The notes beneath the pieces are model-generated. The model was not told where the DNA came from. It saw only the letters and a program-made list of their open reading frames with translations, and did no database searches. This document shows, piece after piece, positions 18,109 to 26,335 of a DNA stretch of 54,008 nucleotides (positions are counted from its first letter, which is position 1; each line of letters starts with the position of its first letter). The DNA is from an uncultured Clostridia bacterium (GTDB lineage: Bacteria > Bacillota > Clostridia > Lachnospirales > Cellulosilyticaceae): NCBI GenBank assembly GCA_937921505.1, contig CAKZUB010000085.1, positions 1 to 54,008 on the forward strand, read 5' to 3'. Made by a program: the position numbers and the translations under genes.

Positions 18109-18896
18109 TTCGGGATATAACAATTGGACAGTATTACCCTGTCTCTTCCCCTACCCATAAATTAGATCCAAGAACTAAGATAATTATTACATTTATATAT
18201 ATTATCAGTTTGTTCTTTATTAAGTATTTTATAGGATATGCTTTTATAGCAGGAGCGTTATACCTAGCCATAAAAGTTAGTCATGTTCCTTTAACTTTTA
18301 TGTTAAAAGGACTAAGGGGAATTGCTTTCATACTTCTATTTACAGTAGTACTTAATATATTCTTCACTCCTGGTGGGAGGGTTCTTGTGAGTTGGCGATT
18401 TATATCCATTACAGAACAAGGACTTACAACAGCACTTATGATGGGAACGAGACTCATACTTCTGATAGTAGGTTCATCGCTTCTTACATTAACAACTTCA
18501 CCTATAGAGCTTACTGATGGTATTGAATATCTGTTAAATCCCTTTAGAAAAATAGGTGTACCAGCTCATGAAATTGCTATGATGATGAGTATTTCACTGA
18601 GGTTTATACCTATTTTATTAGAAGAAACAGATAAAATTATGAAAGCACAAATGGCAAGAGGCGCAGATTTTGAAACTGGTAATATCGTTAAGAGGGCTAA
18701 AGCCATGATTCCTATTATGGTACCTCTCTTTATATCAGCTTTTAGACGCGCAGAAGAGCTTGCTATGGCGATGGAGGCGAGATGTTACCGGGGAGGCGTA
18801 GGACGAACTAGGATGAATAGTTTGCAATATGAGAGAAGAGATGTATATGCTTTTATAATGGGCGGCGTATTTATGATAGGGTGTATCATACTATAA
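18105..18896 (+). CDS. ecfT: Energy-coupling factor transporter transmembrane protein EcfT
   Basis: This 263-residue membrane protein has an N-terminal SPTHKLDPRTK motif, five or so hydrophobic segments, and the two coupling motifs MKAQMARGADFETG (about 180-193) and MEARCYRGGVGRTRM (about 223-237) whose Ala-Arg-Gly/Cys cores insert into the EcfA ATPases. The second reads ARC instead of ARG. EcfT is the scaffold that links ATP hydrolysis to exchangeable S components for vitamins such as riboflavin. It starts 4 bp inside ecfA2, behind AAAGGGAGGGGG. Confidence 0.95.
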   Translation: MIRDITIGQYYPVSSPTHKLDPRTKIIITFIYIISLFFIKYFIGYAFIAGALYLAIKVSHVPLTFMLKGLRGIAFILLFTVVLNIFFTPGGRVLVSWRFISITEQGLTTALMMGTRLILLIVGSSLLTLTTSPIELTDGIEYLLNPFRKIGVPAHEIAMMMSISLRFIPILLEETDKIMKAQMARGADFETGNIVKRAKAMIPIMVPLFISAFRRAEELAMAMEARCYRGGVGRTRMNSLQYERRDVYAFIMGGVFMIGCIIL

Positions 18897-18970
18897 TAAA
18901 CCCCATTATGTAATAAACTATTTAATTATTTTCTAGTAATGAGCAAGTATTTACCAAGGAGGTGAGGCTT

Positions 18971-19711
18971 GTGCCGAGATTCAAGCTAATAGTAGCGTAT
19001 GATGGAACAGGCTATCATGGGTTTGCAAGGCAAGACAATGCTCTAACGATACAAGAAGTCTTAGAAAAGACTATAGCGTCTGTCATTGGGCAGGAGGTAC
19101 GGGTAATAGGAGCGGGCAGGACGGATACCGGAGTCCATGCAAAAGAGCAATGCTGCGTTTTTGATGCTCAGACGGGCATCCCAGTATATAATTTAATCAA
19201 AGCTATTAACAGTAAACTACCTAAAGATATTGCGGTGAGAGATATAACTATTGTACCGGATGATTTTCAGCCAAGGTATGCAGCTAAGCACAAAACATAC
19301 CGTTATCTGATTCTAAATAGTAAAATCCGTGATCCTTTTATCTATAAATATGCTTATTTTTATCCTTATGACTTAGATATAGCTCTTATGCAAGAGGCCG
19401 CAGCTTATATCGTAGGAGAGCATGACTTTAGATGTTTTTGTTCAGCAGGCAGTAGTGTTGTATCTACTGTAAGAACGGTATATGAGCTGAAAATTACAAA
19501 ACAAGGGGAGCTAATAACGATAGATATTTGTGGTAATGGATTTTTATATAATATGGTAAGAATCATAGTAGGAACTTTATTAAAAGTAGGCACCAAGAAA
19601 TTACCAGTAGAGCAGATGAAAAATATTTTAGTAAGCAAGGACCGTGGGCTTGCAGGACCTACAGCCCCACCACAAGGACTGACAATGTTGAAAATTAACT
19701 ATCATGAGTGA
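18971..19711 (+). CDS. truA: tRNA pseudouridine(38-40) synthase TruA
   Basis: The enzyme converts uridine 38, 39 and 40 in the anticodon stem to pseudouridine. From GTG 18971 it has 246 residues beginning MPRFKLIVAYDGTGYHG. The catalytic Asp52 is in GAGRTDTGVHA, and FLYNMVRIIVGTLL lies near the C-terminus. An in-frame GTG at 18962 falls inside the AAGGAGGTGAG ribosome-binding site and is rejected. It follows ecfT by about 75 nt and may be read from the same transcript, a common arrangement in Firmicutes. Confidence 0.96.
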   Translation: MPRFKLIVAYDGTGYHGFARQDNALTIQEVLEKTIASVIGQEVRVIGAGRTDTGVHAKEQCCVFDAQTGIPVYNLIKAINSKLPKDIAVRDITIVPDDFQPRYAAKHKTYRYLILNSKIRDPFIYKYAYFYPYDLDIALMQEAAAYIVGEHDFRCFCSAGSSVVSTVRTVYELKITKQGELITIDICGNGFLYNMVRIIVGTLLKVGTKKLPVEQMKNILVSKDRGLAGPTAPPQGLTMLKINYHE

Positions 19712-19813
19712 TAAAGTTAAAAAATACACTTTCACACTTTCATTTGTGGCAGTATTCGGGGCAAAGTTTGTAGTATGTGGTAAGAATAATAATGATAAAT
19801 AGTCACAAAGTGC

Positions 19814-19842
19814 TTGACAGTTTTTTTACAAAATAATATAAT
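19814..19842 (+). promoter_or_regulatory. Perfect consensus promoter of rplM-rpsI
   Basis: TTGACA (19814-19819) and TATAAT (19837-19842) are separated by 17 bp, with no deviation from consensus in either box. It gives a leader of about 95 nt before rplM. Confidence 0.9.
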
Positions 19843-19849
19843 AGAAGTT

Positions 19850-19935
19850 GTGTTAATAAGCCCACTTATAAAATCCAATAGCCCCGGATTTTATATTAAA
19901 TAGACGGTTTAAAGAGATACGAGAAAGTACAAGGA
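19850..19935 (+). promoter_or_regulatory. Candidate L13 leader RNA
   Basis: The leader contains a perfect 10-bp stem, TATAAAATCC (19867-19876) with GGATTTTATA (19886-19895), closed by a C-rich loop and preceded by AAGCCCAC. An autoregulatory L13 leader is known upstream of rplM in many Firmicutes. Position and size fit, but I assign it by context and have not matched the consensus. Confidence 0.5.
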
Positions 19936-19944
19936 GGGAATACA

Positions 19945-20376
19945 ATGAGAACAACATATATGGCAAATGCCGGGAATGTTGAAAGAAAATGGTATATTGT
20001 AGATGCTGCAGGTCAAACAGTAGGTAGACTTTCAAGCCAAATAGCATCAGTATTAAGAGGAAAAAATAAACCAACATATACACCTCATGTAGATTGTGGT
20101 GACCATGTTATCGTAATTAATGCAGAAAAAGTAGTATTTACAGGTAATAAATTAGATCAAAAATTATACAGAAGACACTCTGGATACGCTGGTGGTTTGA
20201 AAGAAACTACAGCACGTAAAATGTTAGATACACATCCTGAAAGAGTAGTAATGCATGCTGTAAAAGGAATGCTTCCAAAGAATAGCTTAGGAAGACAAAT
20301 GCTTACAAAATTACGTGTTTATGCAGGAACAGAACATAATCATGATGCACAAAAACCAGAAGAATTAAAATTCTAA
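19945..20376 (+). CDS. rplM: 50S ribosomal protein L13
   Basis: The 143-residue protein has the L13 signatures [20 protein letters not shown] (about 13-32), [16 protein letters not shown] and [21 protein letters not shown]13 is an early assembly protein of the large subunit. ACAAGGAGGGAAT precedes the ATG. It forms a two-gene operon with rpsI under its own strong promoter, separate from the super-operon, as in other Firmicutes. Confidence 0.98.
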   Translation: MRTTYMANAGNVERKWYIVDAAGQTVGRLSSQIASVLRGKNKPTYTPHVDCGDHVIVINAEKVVFTGNKLDQKLYRRHSGYAGGLKETTARKMLDTHPERVVMHAVKGMLPKNSLGRQMLTKLRVYAGTEHNHDAQKPEELKF

Positions 20377-20398
20377 GTATCTTGAGGAGGAAATATAG

Positions 20399-20791
20399 AT
20401 GATAGGAGTTAGATATTACGGAACAGGTAGACGTAAGAGCTCAGTAGCACGTGTTTATCTTGTACCAGGGAACGGTAAAATTACAATTAATAAAAGAGAT
20501 ATTGAAGAATATTTCGGATTAGAAACATTAAAAGTTATTGCGCGTCAACCTTTAGTTCTTACAAGCACACTTAGTAAATTTGATGTACTTGTAAACGTAT
20601 TTGGTGGAGGAACAACAGGTCAAGCTGGAGCAATTCGTCATGGCATTAGCCGTGCATTACTTCAAGCTGATGCAGATTTCCGTCCAGTTCTTAAAAAACA
20701 AGGTTTCTTAACAAGAGATCCTAGAATGAAAGAAAGAAAGAAATACGGTCTTAAAGCAGCTAGACGTGCACCACAATTCTCAAAACGTTAA
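20399..20791 (+). CDS. rpsI: 30S ribosomal protein S9
   Basis: The 130-residue protein begins with [14 protein letters not shown], contains [20 protein letters not shown] (about 69-88), and ends in the basic tail RRAPQFSKR. The C-terminal Lys-Arg of S9 reaches P-site tRNA. GAGGAGGAAAT precedes the ATG by about 8 nt. A strong terminator follows directly after the stop. Confidence 0.98.
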   Translation: MIGVRYYGTGRRKSSVARVYLVPGNGKITINKRDIEEYFGLETLKVIARQPLVLTSTLSKFDVLVNVFGGGTTGQAGAIRHGISRALLQADADFRPVLKKQGFLTRDPRMKERKKYGLKAARRAPQFSKR

Positions 20792-20793
20792 TC

Positions 20794-20823
20794 AAAAAGC
20801 CAATCCTTATGGATTGGCTTTTT
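20794..20823 (+). terminator. Terminator of rplM-rpsI
   Basis: The stem AAAAAGCCAATCC (20794-20806) pairs with GGATTGGCTTTTT (20811-20823) over a 4-nt TTAT loop, starting 2 nt after the rpsI stop. The A-tract and T-tract make it potentially bidirectional. Confidence 0.92.
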
Positions 20824-20870
20824 CAATAATTAGCAAGATAGATTTTAAACCTATCCTTTTTAATTAAATA

Positions 20871-20951
20871 TTACAAGCAAGTTACAATCATATCATAAAA
20901 TAATTACAACAATTAAAAGCGACATTTTTTTGAATAGCTATATATTATAAT
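20871..20951 (+). promoter_or_regulatory. 11-bp-phased TTACAA-like repeats and -10 box before LCP gene 1
   Basis: Hexamers TTACAA (20871), TTACAA (20882), TCATAA (20893) and TTACAA (20904) are spaced exactly 11 bp start to start, which places them on one face of the helix. A perfect TATAAT lies at 20946-20951 without a good -35 box, which suits an activator-dependent promoter. Direct repeats of this kind are used by OmpR/PhoP-type response regulators. The identity of the factor is inference. Confidence 0.5.
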
Positions 20952-20993
20952 AGAGATTAGTGATAGCTAGTGTAAATACTTAGGGGGATAATA

Positions 20994-22325
20994 ATGAAGA
21001 AAATGAATAAGGAGCTTAATATGGTGCAGCAGAAAAAGTTACTTAAAATATTTTTGAAAGCTATTGCTATAACTATGGTGGTATGTACTGCCATTATAGG
21101 GATAGGAATAGGAGCCTATTATAGCTTTATTTATGACAATAAAGTTATAGGTTCTGCTGAGCCGTTAACTGCCGAAGAGCAAGCTTTAGAAGATCAAAAG
21201 AAGTTAGCATCAGTTATTAATCAAACGATAGCTGTATTTGGAATAGATGAAGATGGAACAAGGACAGATGTTATTTTTGTAGTTAATTTCAATAGTAAAA
21301 CAAATAAGGTTAAAGTGCTTTCTATTCCTCGTGATACAAAAGTACAGTGGAGTGAGGCGCAGCGAAGTAAACTTAAAGAATATAAAGGAACCAATATCTA
21401 TACTTCTAAAATCAATGAAATGACAGCTTATGGAGGTATGGAACATATTAGGGATTTTACAATTAATCAGATAGAAAATATGGTTGGTGTAAAGATCGAT
21501 AATTATATTGTTATTAATTTAGAAGCATTTAGAAAAATAGTAGATACTATAGGTGGGGTTGAAGTGGATGTACCTCGCAGAATGAGATACACAGATAATG
21601 CACAAGGCTTATTTATCAATCTTGATGCAGGATTTCAAACACTTGATGGAAAAAAAGCAGAACAGCTCGTAAGATTTAGACAATATCTTAATGGAGATGT
21701 AGATCGTATACAAGTTCAGCAACTATTTCTAAAGGCTTTTGCCGAGAAAGTTATGAGTCCTCAAATAATTACTAAAATACCACAGTTTATTCCTATTTTG
21801 TTTACTTATATCAAAACAGATATAAGCCTTACACAAATAGCATCCTATTATCCATTTTTACAATCGTTTAATACAAATTATTTAACGTTTAATACTATCC
21901 CTGGACAAGGACGTTATGAAGGTGGCATTTCGTATTTCTTCCCTGATTGGAAAGAGATGGATATTCTTATTGAAGAAGTGTTTTTTGATACACAAGCCGC
22001 AGACAGTGAAGCGAGTGAAGGCGAAGGAAATACCCCGAGTCAAAATGAACTTGTGCTTGATAAAACAGTTAGTATTGAAGTACTTAATGCGACAGGGGTA
22101 ACGGGTATAGCTGGAAGAATAAAGGATGCATTAGAAAAACAAGGTTATAAAGTAGGTCGCATAGACAACTATTCTAAAGGTGATTTGCAAAAAACAGTTA
22201 TCTATGCTAAAGATACTCAAAAAGCAGAGCAGTTTAAAAGTTACTTTAAAAATGCAACAGTGCAGATCGATACTTCAATTGGCTATGATATTCAGATTAT
22301 AGCAGGTAGGGAATATCTTAATTAA
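20994..22325 (+). CDS. LCP family protein (LytR-CpsA-Psr), copy 1
   Basis: LCP enzymes transfer undecaprenyl-linked anionic wall polymers to peptidoglycan outside the membrane. This 443-residue protein has a cytoplasmic basic N-terminus, one transmembrane helix (about 22-45), the LCP domain (about 75-310) and a C-terminal LytR_C domain (about 355-440). Expected catalytic positions are present: TRTDVIF (89-95), PRDTKV (112-117), VRFR (226-229) and DRIQVQQ (237-243). A near paralogue lies at 25013. A start at 20994 follows TTAGGGGGAT; an ATG at 21003 is a possible alternative. The gene is monocistronic, with hairpin terminators behind it. Confidence 0.9.
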   Translation: MKKMNKELNMVQQKKLLKIFLKAIAITMVVCTAIIGIGIGAYYSFIYDNKVIGSAEPLTAEEQALEDQKKLASVINQTIAVFGIDEDGTRTDVIFVVNFNSKTNKVKVLSIPRDTKVQWSEAQRSKLKEYKGTNIYTSKINEMTAYGGMEHIRDFTINQIENMVGVKIDNYIVINLEAFRKIVDTIGGVEVDVPRRMRYTDNAQGLFINLDAGFQTLDGKKAEQLVRFRQYLNGDVDRIQVQQLFLKAFAEKVMSPQIITKIPQFIPILFTYIKTDISLTQIASYYPFLQSFNTNYLTFNTIPGQGRYEGGISYFFPDWKEMDILIEEVFFDTQAADSEASEGEGNTPSQNELVLDKTVSIEVLNATGVTGIAGRIKDALEKQGYKVGRIDNYSKGDLQKTVIYAKDTQKAEQFKSYFKNATVQIDTSIGYDIQIIAGREYLN

Positions 22326-22396
22326 AGAGTACTTTATAGTTGCAAATGTCTTGACTTTGGAAGAGGTAGGACTAGCATAGAGGATATATACTGAGG

Positions 22397-22424
22397 GTTG
22401 AAAGAAAAACACTTTCAACTTTTT
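22397..22424 (+). terminator. Terminator after LCP gene 1
   Basis: GTTGAAAG (22397-22404) pairs with CTTTCAAC (22412-22419) and is followed by five T residues. The T-run is shared with the left end of the next, much larger palindrome. Confidence 0.75.
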
Positions 22425-22476
22425 ATACCCATTGCATATCACAAGCTTTGCTTGTGATATGCAATGGGTATAAAAA
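22420..22476. repeat. 27-bp perfect inverted repeat
   Basis: The arms 22420-22446 and 22450-22476 are perfectly complementary over 27 bp with a TTT centre. The left arm runs TTTTTATACCCATTGC and then ATATCACAAGC. This is far longer than any ordinary terminator here, and it lies between two recognisable terminators in a 352-nt gene-free stretch. It could be a small mobile palindromic element, a remnant of insertion-sequence ends, or a very stable bidirectional terminator. Confidence 0.8.
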
Positions 22477-22480
22477 TGAT

Positions 22481-22520
22481 AAAAACAGGGGGATAAGCTA
22501 AGGCTTATCCTCCTGTTTTT
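22481..22520 (+). terminator. Second strong terminator hairpin
   Basis: The 18-bp stem 22481-22498 pairs with 22503-22520 with one G-U position and a TAAG loop. The A-tract and T-tract at the base allow function in both directions. It lies about 155 nt after the LCP stop, downstream of the large palindrome. The rest of this gap (22521-22677) shows no gene. Confidence 0.8.
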
Positions 22521-22677
22521 AGTGTTTGATTTTTTATCGTAATACCAAAGATCAATGAATGATAACTAGATAGTCAAGGGCATATTTAGGTGGCACTTAG
22601 GTTTGAATCATGTATAGGTTTACCCTAAAAGTATTATCATATACTATAAAGAGTTACGCTATAAAGGAGCTTGTTAC

Positions 22678-23172
22678 ATGCATATACAAGAGTTACTTGA
22701 AAAATTTAATTTGTATGGCCCTATCCTTATATTTTGGTTGTTATATTTAGAGAGCCTCAATTTATCAGGAATTCCAGCAACAGTTGTTATGCCGGCAATT
22801 GGCTTTTTTATTGCAGGGAGTGAGTATTCTTTTGGATATATATATTTGATTGCTGTCATTGCGGGTATTATAGGTAATCTAACTTATTACTTCATAGCTC
22901 ATAAGTTTGGTGCAAGAATATATCATAAGGTTTATAATAAATTTCCTAAAACACAAAAATCCTTAGATAAAGCTACAAGGCTTAGTGAAAAGCATGGCAA
23001 GAAAGCATGTCTTATTGGTAGGCTTATTCCAGGAGTCCGAGGTTTTATCACTTTAATTTGGGGGATATTTAGGGTAAACCCTAGAGAATTTGCAGTGTAT
23101 TCTTTAATAGGCATTATAATATGGGATTTTGTTGCTATATTCTCTGGATACTTTATCGCTGTTTATTTATAA
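22678..23172 (+). CDS. DedA family membrane protein
   Basis: This 164-residue protein matches the DedA/VTT (SNARE-associated) fold: a re-entrant region near LESLNLSGIPATVVMPAIGF (about 24-43), a helix with GNLTYYFIAHKFG, the conserved GRLIPGVRGFITLIWG (about 113-128), and a terminal helix. DedA proteins move or flip membrane lipids, including undecaprenyl phosphate in some members. That would fit the surrounding wall-polymer genes, but the substrate here is unproved. AAAGGAGC precedes the ATG. Its stop overlaps the convergent dehydrogenase end by 6 bp. Confidence 0.85.
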   Translation: MHIQELLEKFNLYGPILIFWLLYLESLNLSGIPATVVMPAIGFFIAGSEYSFGYIYLIAVIAGIIGNLTYYFIAHKFGARIYHKVYNKFPKTQKSLDKATRLSEKHGKKACLIGRLIPGVRGFITLIWGIFRVNPREFAVYSLIGIIIWDFVAIFSGYFIAVYL

Positions 23173-23910
23173 AAAGCCGCCGTCTAGATTAATAACTTGT
23201 CCAGTGAGGTAGGAAGACTTATCTGATGCAAGAAAAAGACAAGCATGAGCAACATCAGTCGGTGTACCAGTTCGACAAAGGGGTACATTTTCTATAAAAC
23301 TATCTTTTTCTTCTTGAGAGAAATGTTTATTCATGTCTGTATCAATCCAACCACAAGATAGAGCGTTGACACGAATATGAGAGGGACCAAGTTCTTTTGC
23401 AAGACTTTTAGTAAGACCATTAACAGCGCTCTTACTCGTTGTATAGGCAACTTCACAAGAGGCACCTGATTTTCCCCAAACAGATGATATATTGATAATG
23501 ATACCAGATTGCTTGCTGATCATATGAGGAACTGCAAGATAAGAACAGTTGTATGCGGAATTCAAATTAGTTGTTATAACTTTGTTCCACACATCAGGAG
23601 AAGTATCTGTGAATAAACCCACATAACTTATTCCGGCATTGTTGATAACTATAGAAGGATAATCTCCGAAAGTATTATGAGTATGAGTAAATAATTCTTT
23701 TGCACATGAATAAGTAGATATATCTCCAAAATAAAAAGTCGCATAAAGGTTAGCCTTTATAAACTCTTGATAGGTATTATTAAGTTCTTCCTGGTTATTT
23801 GCACCATTTAGAACAACATAAGCCCCACATCTTGCAAACTCATACGCAATACTTTTTCCAATACCACGCGACGATCCTGTAACAATAACAATATGCTTTG
23901 AAAAATCCAA
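23167..23910 (-). CDS. SDR family oxidoreductase (FabG-like)
   Basis: This 247-residue short-chain dehydrogenase has the nucleotide-binding motif TGSSRGIG (about 11-18), NNAGIS (about 88-93), the catalytic Ser in ISSVWGKSG with Tyr and Lys in AYTTSKSA (YxxxK), and the C-terminal LTGQVINLDGGFL. The family reduces or oxidises carbonyl/alcohol substrates with NAD(P)H. The fabG-like sequence does not fix the substrate, and no fatty-acid genes are nearby. It lies 4 nt downstream of nfo and is probably co-transcribed with it. Confidence 0.9.
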   Translation of the reverse strand: MDFSKHIVIVTGSSRGIGKSIAYEFARCGAYVVLNGANNQEELNNTYQEFIKANLYATFYFGDISTYSCAKELFTHTHNTFGDYPSIVINNAGISYVGLFTDTSPDVWNKVITTNLNSAYNCSYLAVPHMISKQSGIIINISSVWGKSGASCEVAYTTSKSAVNGLTKSLAKELGPSHIRVNALSCGWIDTDMNKHFSQEEKDSFIENVPLCRTGTPTDVAHACLFLASDKSSYLTGQVINLDGGFL

Positions 23911-23914
23911 GTAA

Positions 23915-24769
23915 TTACCCCCTTAAAAATGCAATTTCTTCTTTATAGAGATTAGTTTTAGTATCTAACCAAGGTGTTTCTAAAATAAGCGGTTTATTGT
24001 CTGTAATAGGATGGTGAACAATGTTATATAGAGCTTCTGCACCAATAAAGTCTTGGCCACGCGGATTACTTTCATTGGCACCAATATTGGCATGTCTATC
24101 TTTTTTTGTACCTATGGCATTTAGAGAACCATTAATGTGAAATACTTTGAGTTTATCTAATCCTATCAGATGATCAAACTCTTCAAGGACGTTATCAAAG
24201 TGGTAGATGATATCATAGCCGCTATCATGAGTATGACAAGTATCAAAACAGATCCCTATTTTAGCCTTAAGGTCTACCAGGTCTAAAATATCCTTAAGCT
24301 CTTTGAAGCTTCGGCCGATTTCTGAGCCTTTACCGGCCATGGTTTCAAGACAAAGAAGTGGGACGGTAGTCTCACTTAATACCTCATTAAGAGCTGATGC
24401 AATGCGTTCTATGCCGTACTTAGAGGTCTTGTCTGTAAAGGACCCTGGGTGAAGAACAAGGTAGTTGGCTCCAAGCAGAGTAGTACGTTCAAGCTCTAGC
24501 CTTAAAAAGTCTTTGCCAAGCTGATAAATATCTTCCTTATAGGAGGCTAAATTAATAATATAAGGTGCATGAACAACGATGTCCGAGATGCCATGCGCTT
24601 CCATAAAGGTATGACCTTCTTCAATTTTAAGATTTTCAATAGGTGTACGTCTAGTATTTTGAGGCGCACCAGTATAAATCATAAATGTATTTGCAACGTA
24701 GGAGTATGCTTCCTTTGCAGCCTCTATAAGGCCTCCTCGAATAGACACATGAGAACCAATTTTAAGCAT
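23915..24769 (-). CDS. nfo: Deoxyribonuclease IV (endonuclease IV)
   Basis: The enzyme cuts DNA at abasic sites in base-excision repair. The 284-residue TIM barrel starts MLKIGSHVSIRGGL and has the zinc ligand motifs VVHAPYIINLAS (His near 67), LVLHPGSF, LLCLETMAGKGSEIG, IGICFDTCHTHDSGYD, KVFHINGSLN with the following DRHANIG, and LILETPW. All are standard for the Nfo family. GAAAGGAAA precedes the ATG. A 17-bp-spaced promoter lies upstream, overlapping the divergent LCP gene's control region. Confidence 0.96.
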   Translation of the reverse strand: MLKIGSHVSIRGGLIEAAKEAYSYVANTFMIYTGAPQNTRRTPIENLKIEEGHTFMEAHGISDIVVHAPYIINLASYKEDIYQLGKDFLRLELERTTLLGANYLVLHPGSFTDKTSKYGIERIASALNEVLSETTVPLLCLETMAGKGSEIGRSFKELKDILDLVDLKAKIGICFDTCHTHDSGYDIIYHFDNVLEEFDHLIGLDKLKVFHINGSLNAIGTKKDRHANIGANESNPRGQDFIGAEALYNIVHHPITDNKPLILETPWLDTKTNLYKEEIAFLRG

Positions 24770-24810
24770 GATTTATTTTCCTTTCACGATAGATAGAGAA
24801 TGCTAATTTC

Positions 24811-24839
24811 ATAATAAGTTAGATATTCAACAAATTCAA
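24811..24839 (-). promoter_or_regulatory. Promoter of nfo-SDR operon
   Basis: Reading the minus strand, TTGAAT (complement of 24834-24839) and TATTAT (complement of 24811-24816) are 17 bp apart, about 42 nt before the nfo start. The -35 box overlaps the repeats leading to the divergent LCP gene, so the two promoters may share control. Confidence 0.6.
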
Positions 24840-24844
24840 CAAAA

Positions 24845-24907
24845 TTACAATAAATTTACAGTAAAATTACATAATTTATTTTTAAAATAAATTTTATGTA
24901 TTATAAT
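24845..24907 (+). promoter_or_regulatory. Phased TTACA repeats and -10 box before LCP gene 2
   Basis: TTACA occurs at 24845, 24856 and 24867, each 11 bp apart, with looser TTCAAC copies at 24826 and 24835. TATAAT follows at 24902-24907 with no good -35 box. The arrangement parallels the region before LCP gene 1, suggesting one shared regulator. The identity of the regulator is inference. Confidence 0.45.
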
Positions 24908-25012
24908 GGACATTTAGGATATATTTTACTACAATATAAAAGGTATGGTAGGAAAATACAAATGAAAAGTATAGGTTACTCATTGTGACCGAGCATGCAG
25001 GAGTGAATGAAG

Positions 25013-26320
25013 ATGAAAGAAAGTAAAGACGCACTTAAAAAGTCTAAGAGGCGTAAAGGTTCTAAAAAGAAAAGGCTTGGCAATCTATTTTTAAAAGTAG
25101 CAGCCATTACTTTTGGCGTATGCTTAGTATTATTAGGTATAGCAGCAGCTACATATAAAACTTTTATATATCAAGATGGCGAAAAAGGAGGTACATTGCA
25201 ATTAAAGGCTAGGCCTAAAGAAAAGGATATTAATGAAACGCTGGCGGTATTTGGAGTAGACGCAGATGGTTATAGAACAGATGTTATATTTGTTGTAAAC
25301 TACAATAGTCAAACAAATAAAGTAAAAGTTGTATCAGTGCCGAGGGATACTAAGGTGGAATGGACTGATACACAAAAACAAAAATTAAAACAACATAAAG
25401 GAAACTCGGTAGCTATTTCAAAGATTAATGAAATGAGTTCCTATGGCGGCATAGAGAATATTAGAGATTTTACTGTTGATGAGATAGAGAATCTATTAGG
25501 TATAGAAATTGATAATTATGTTATTGTAACTATCGATGCATTTAGACAAATAGTAGATGCCATAGGTGGGGTGGAAGTGGATGTTCCAGTGCTAAGTGGC
25601 AATGGTCTGCATTATGATGACTATGCACAAGGCTTACATATTCATTTGAACCCAGGACTTCAAGTATTAGACGGTGTACAAGCTGAGGGCTTAGTAAGAT
25701 ATCGCAAAGGTTATGCTGAAGGAGATGTTGGGCGTATTAAAACACAGCAGCTTTTTTTAAGCGCTTTTGCTGATAAGCTATTAACACCAAATACCTTAAC
25801 AAAGCTTCCGCAGATTGTTCCAGTTCTTTTTACTTCTATAAAAACGGATATGCCACTTACAGAAATACCACAGTATTATTCTCATTTAAAGAAATTTGAT
25901 CTAGAGCACTTATCCTTTAATATTATTCCAGGAGAAGCAAAGTATCAAGGCGGCAAATCATATTTTATTCCGAGTATGAATGAAATGAAGCAATTTGCAG
26001 ATGAGATATTTTTTGATGAGGTAGTGGCAGGAACAGTATCAGATACTATTATAGAAGATAAAACAGTGACAATAGAGGTTTTAAATGCAACGCTCATACA
26101 AGGTGCTGCAGGGAAGATGAAAGATGAACTGGAAAAAAGCGGCTACAAAGTAGCACGTATTGATAATTACGATAGGACTGATAGTCAGACAACTATGATC
26201 TATGCAAAAGATGTAACTTTAGCAAAGCAGTTTCAAAGTTATTTTGCAAAGGCTATTATTGAAGAGAATAATAAGATAGACTATGATATTCAAATTATAT
26301 TAGGTACTGACACACAATAA
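25013..26320 (+). CDS. LCP family protein (LytR-CpsA-Psr), copy 2
   Basis: From ATG 25013 this is 435 residues, with a highly basic cytoplasmic head (KKSKRRKGSKKKR), one transmembrane helix (about 27-50), an LCP domain and a C-terminal LytR_C domain. Catalytic motifs match copy 1: GVDADGYRTDVIF, PRDTKV, VRYR and GRIKTQQ. The ATG at 25007 is only 3 nt from AGGAG (24999-25003), so 25013 is preferred. Unlike copy 1, it stands directly before the NAGPA-like gene (16-nt gap), tying it to the wall-polymer cluster. The two copies probably attach polymers redundantly or to different acceptors. Confidence 0.9.
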   Translation: MKESKDALKKSKRRKGSKKKRLGNLFLKVAAITFGVCLVLLGIAAATYKTFIYQDGEKGGTLQLKARPKEKDINETLAVFGVDADGYRTDVIFVVNYNSQTNKVKVVSVPRDTKVEWTDTQKQKLKQHKGNSVAISKINEMSSYGGIENIRDFTVDEIENLLGIEIDNYVIVTIDAFRQIVDAIGGVEVDVPVLSGNGLHYDDYAQGLHIHLNPGLQVLDGVQAEGLVRYRKGYAEGDVGRIKTQQLFLSAFADKLLTPNTLTKLPQIVPVLFTSIKTDMPLTEIPQYYSHLKKFDLEHLSFNIIPGEAKYQGGKSYFIPSMNEMKQFADEIFFDEVVAGTVSDTIIEDKTVTIEVLNATLIQGAAGKMKDELEKSGYKVARIDNYDRTDSQTTMIYAKDVTLAKQFQSYFAKAIIEENNKIDYDIQIILGTDTQ

Positions 26321-26335
26321 GGGGGATGACGTAAC

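Noticed and set aside
19704..19802. A 32-codon frame overlapping the truA stop, with a hydrophobic centre.
   Set aside because: It has no ribosome-binding site and no recognisable similarity, and it begins inside truA. Without expression or conservation data it cannot be supported as a gene.
22351..22424. Possible small RNA between LCP gene 1 and the palindrome, with TTGACT at 22351 and a hairpin at 22397.
   Set aside because: No -10 box at acceptable spacing was found, so the hairpin is better explained as the terminator of the LCP gene.
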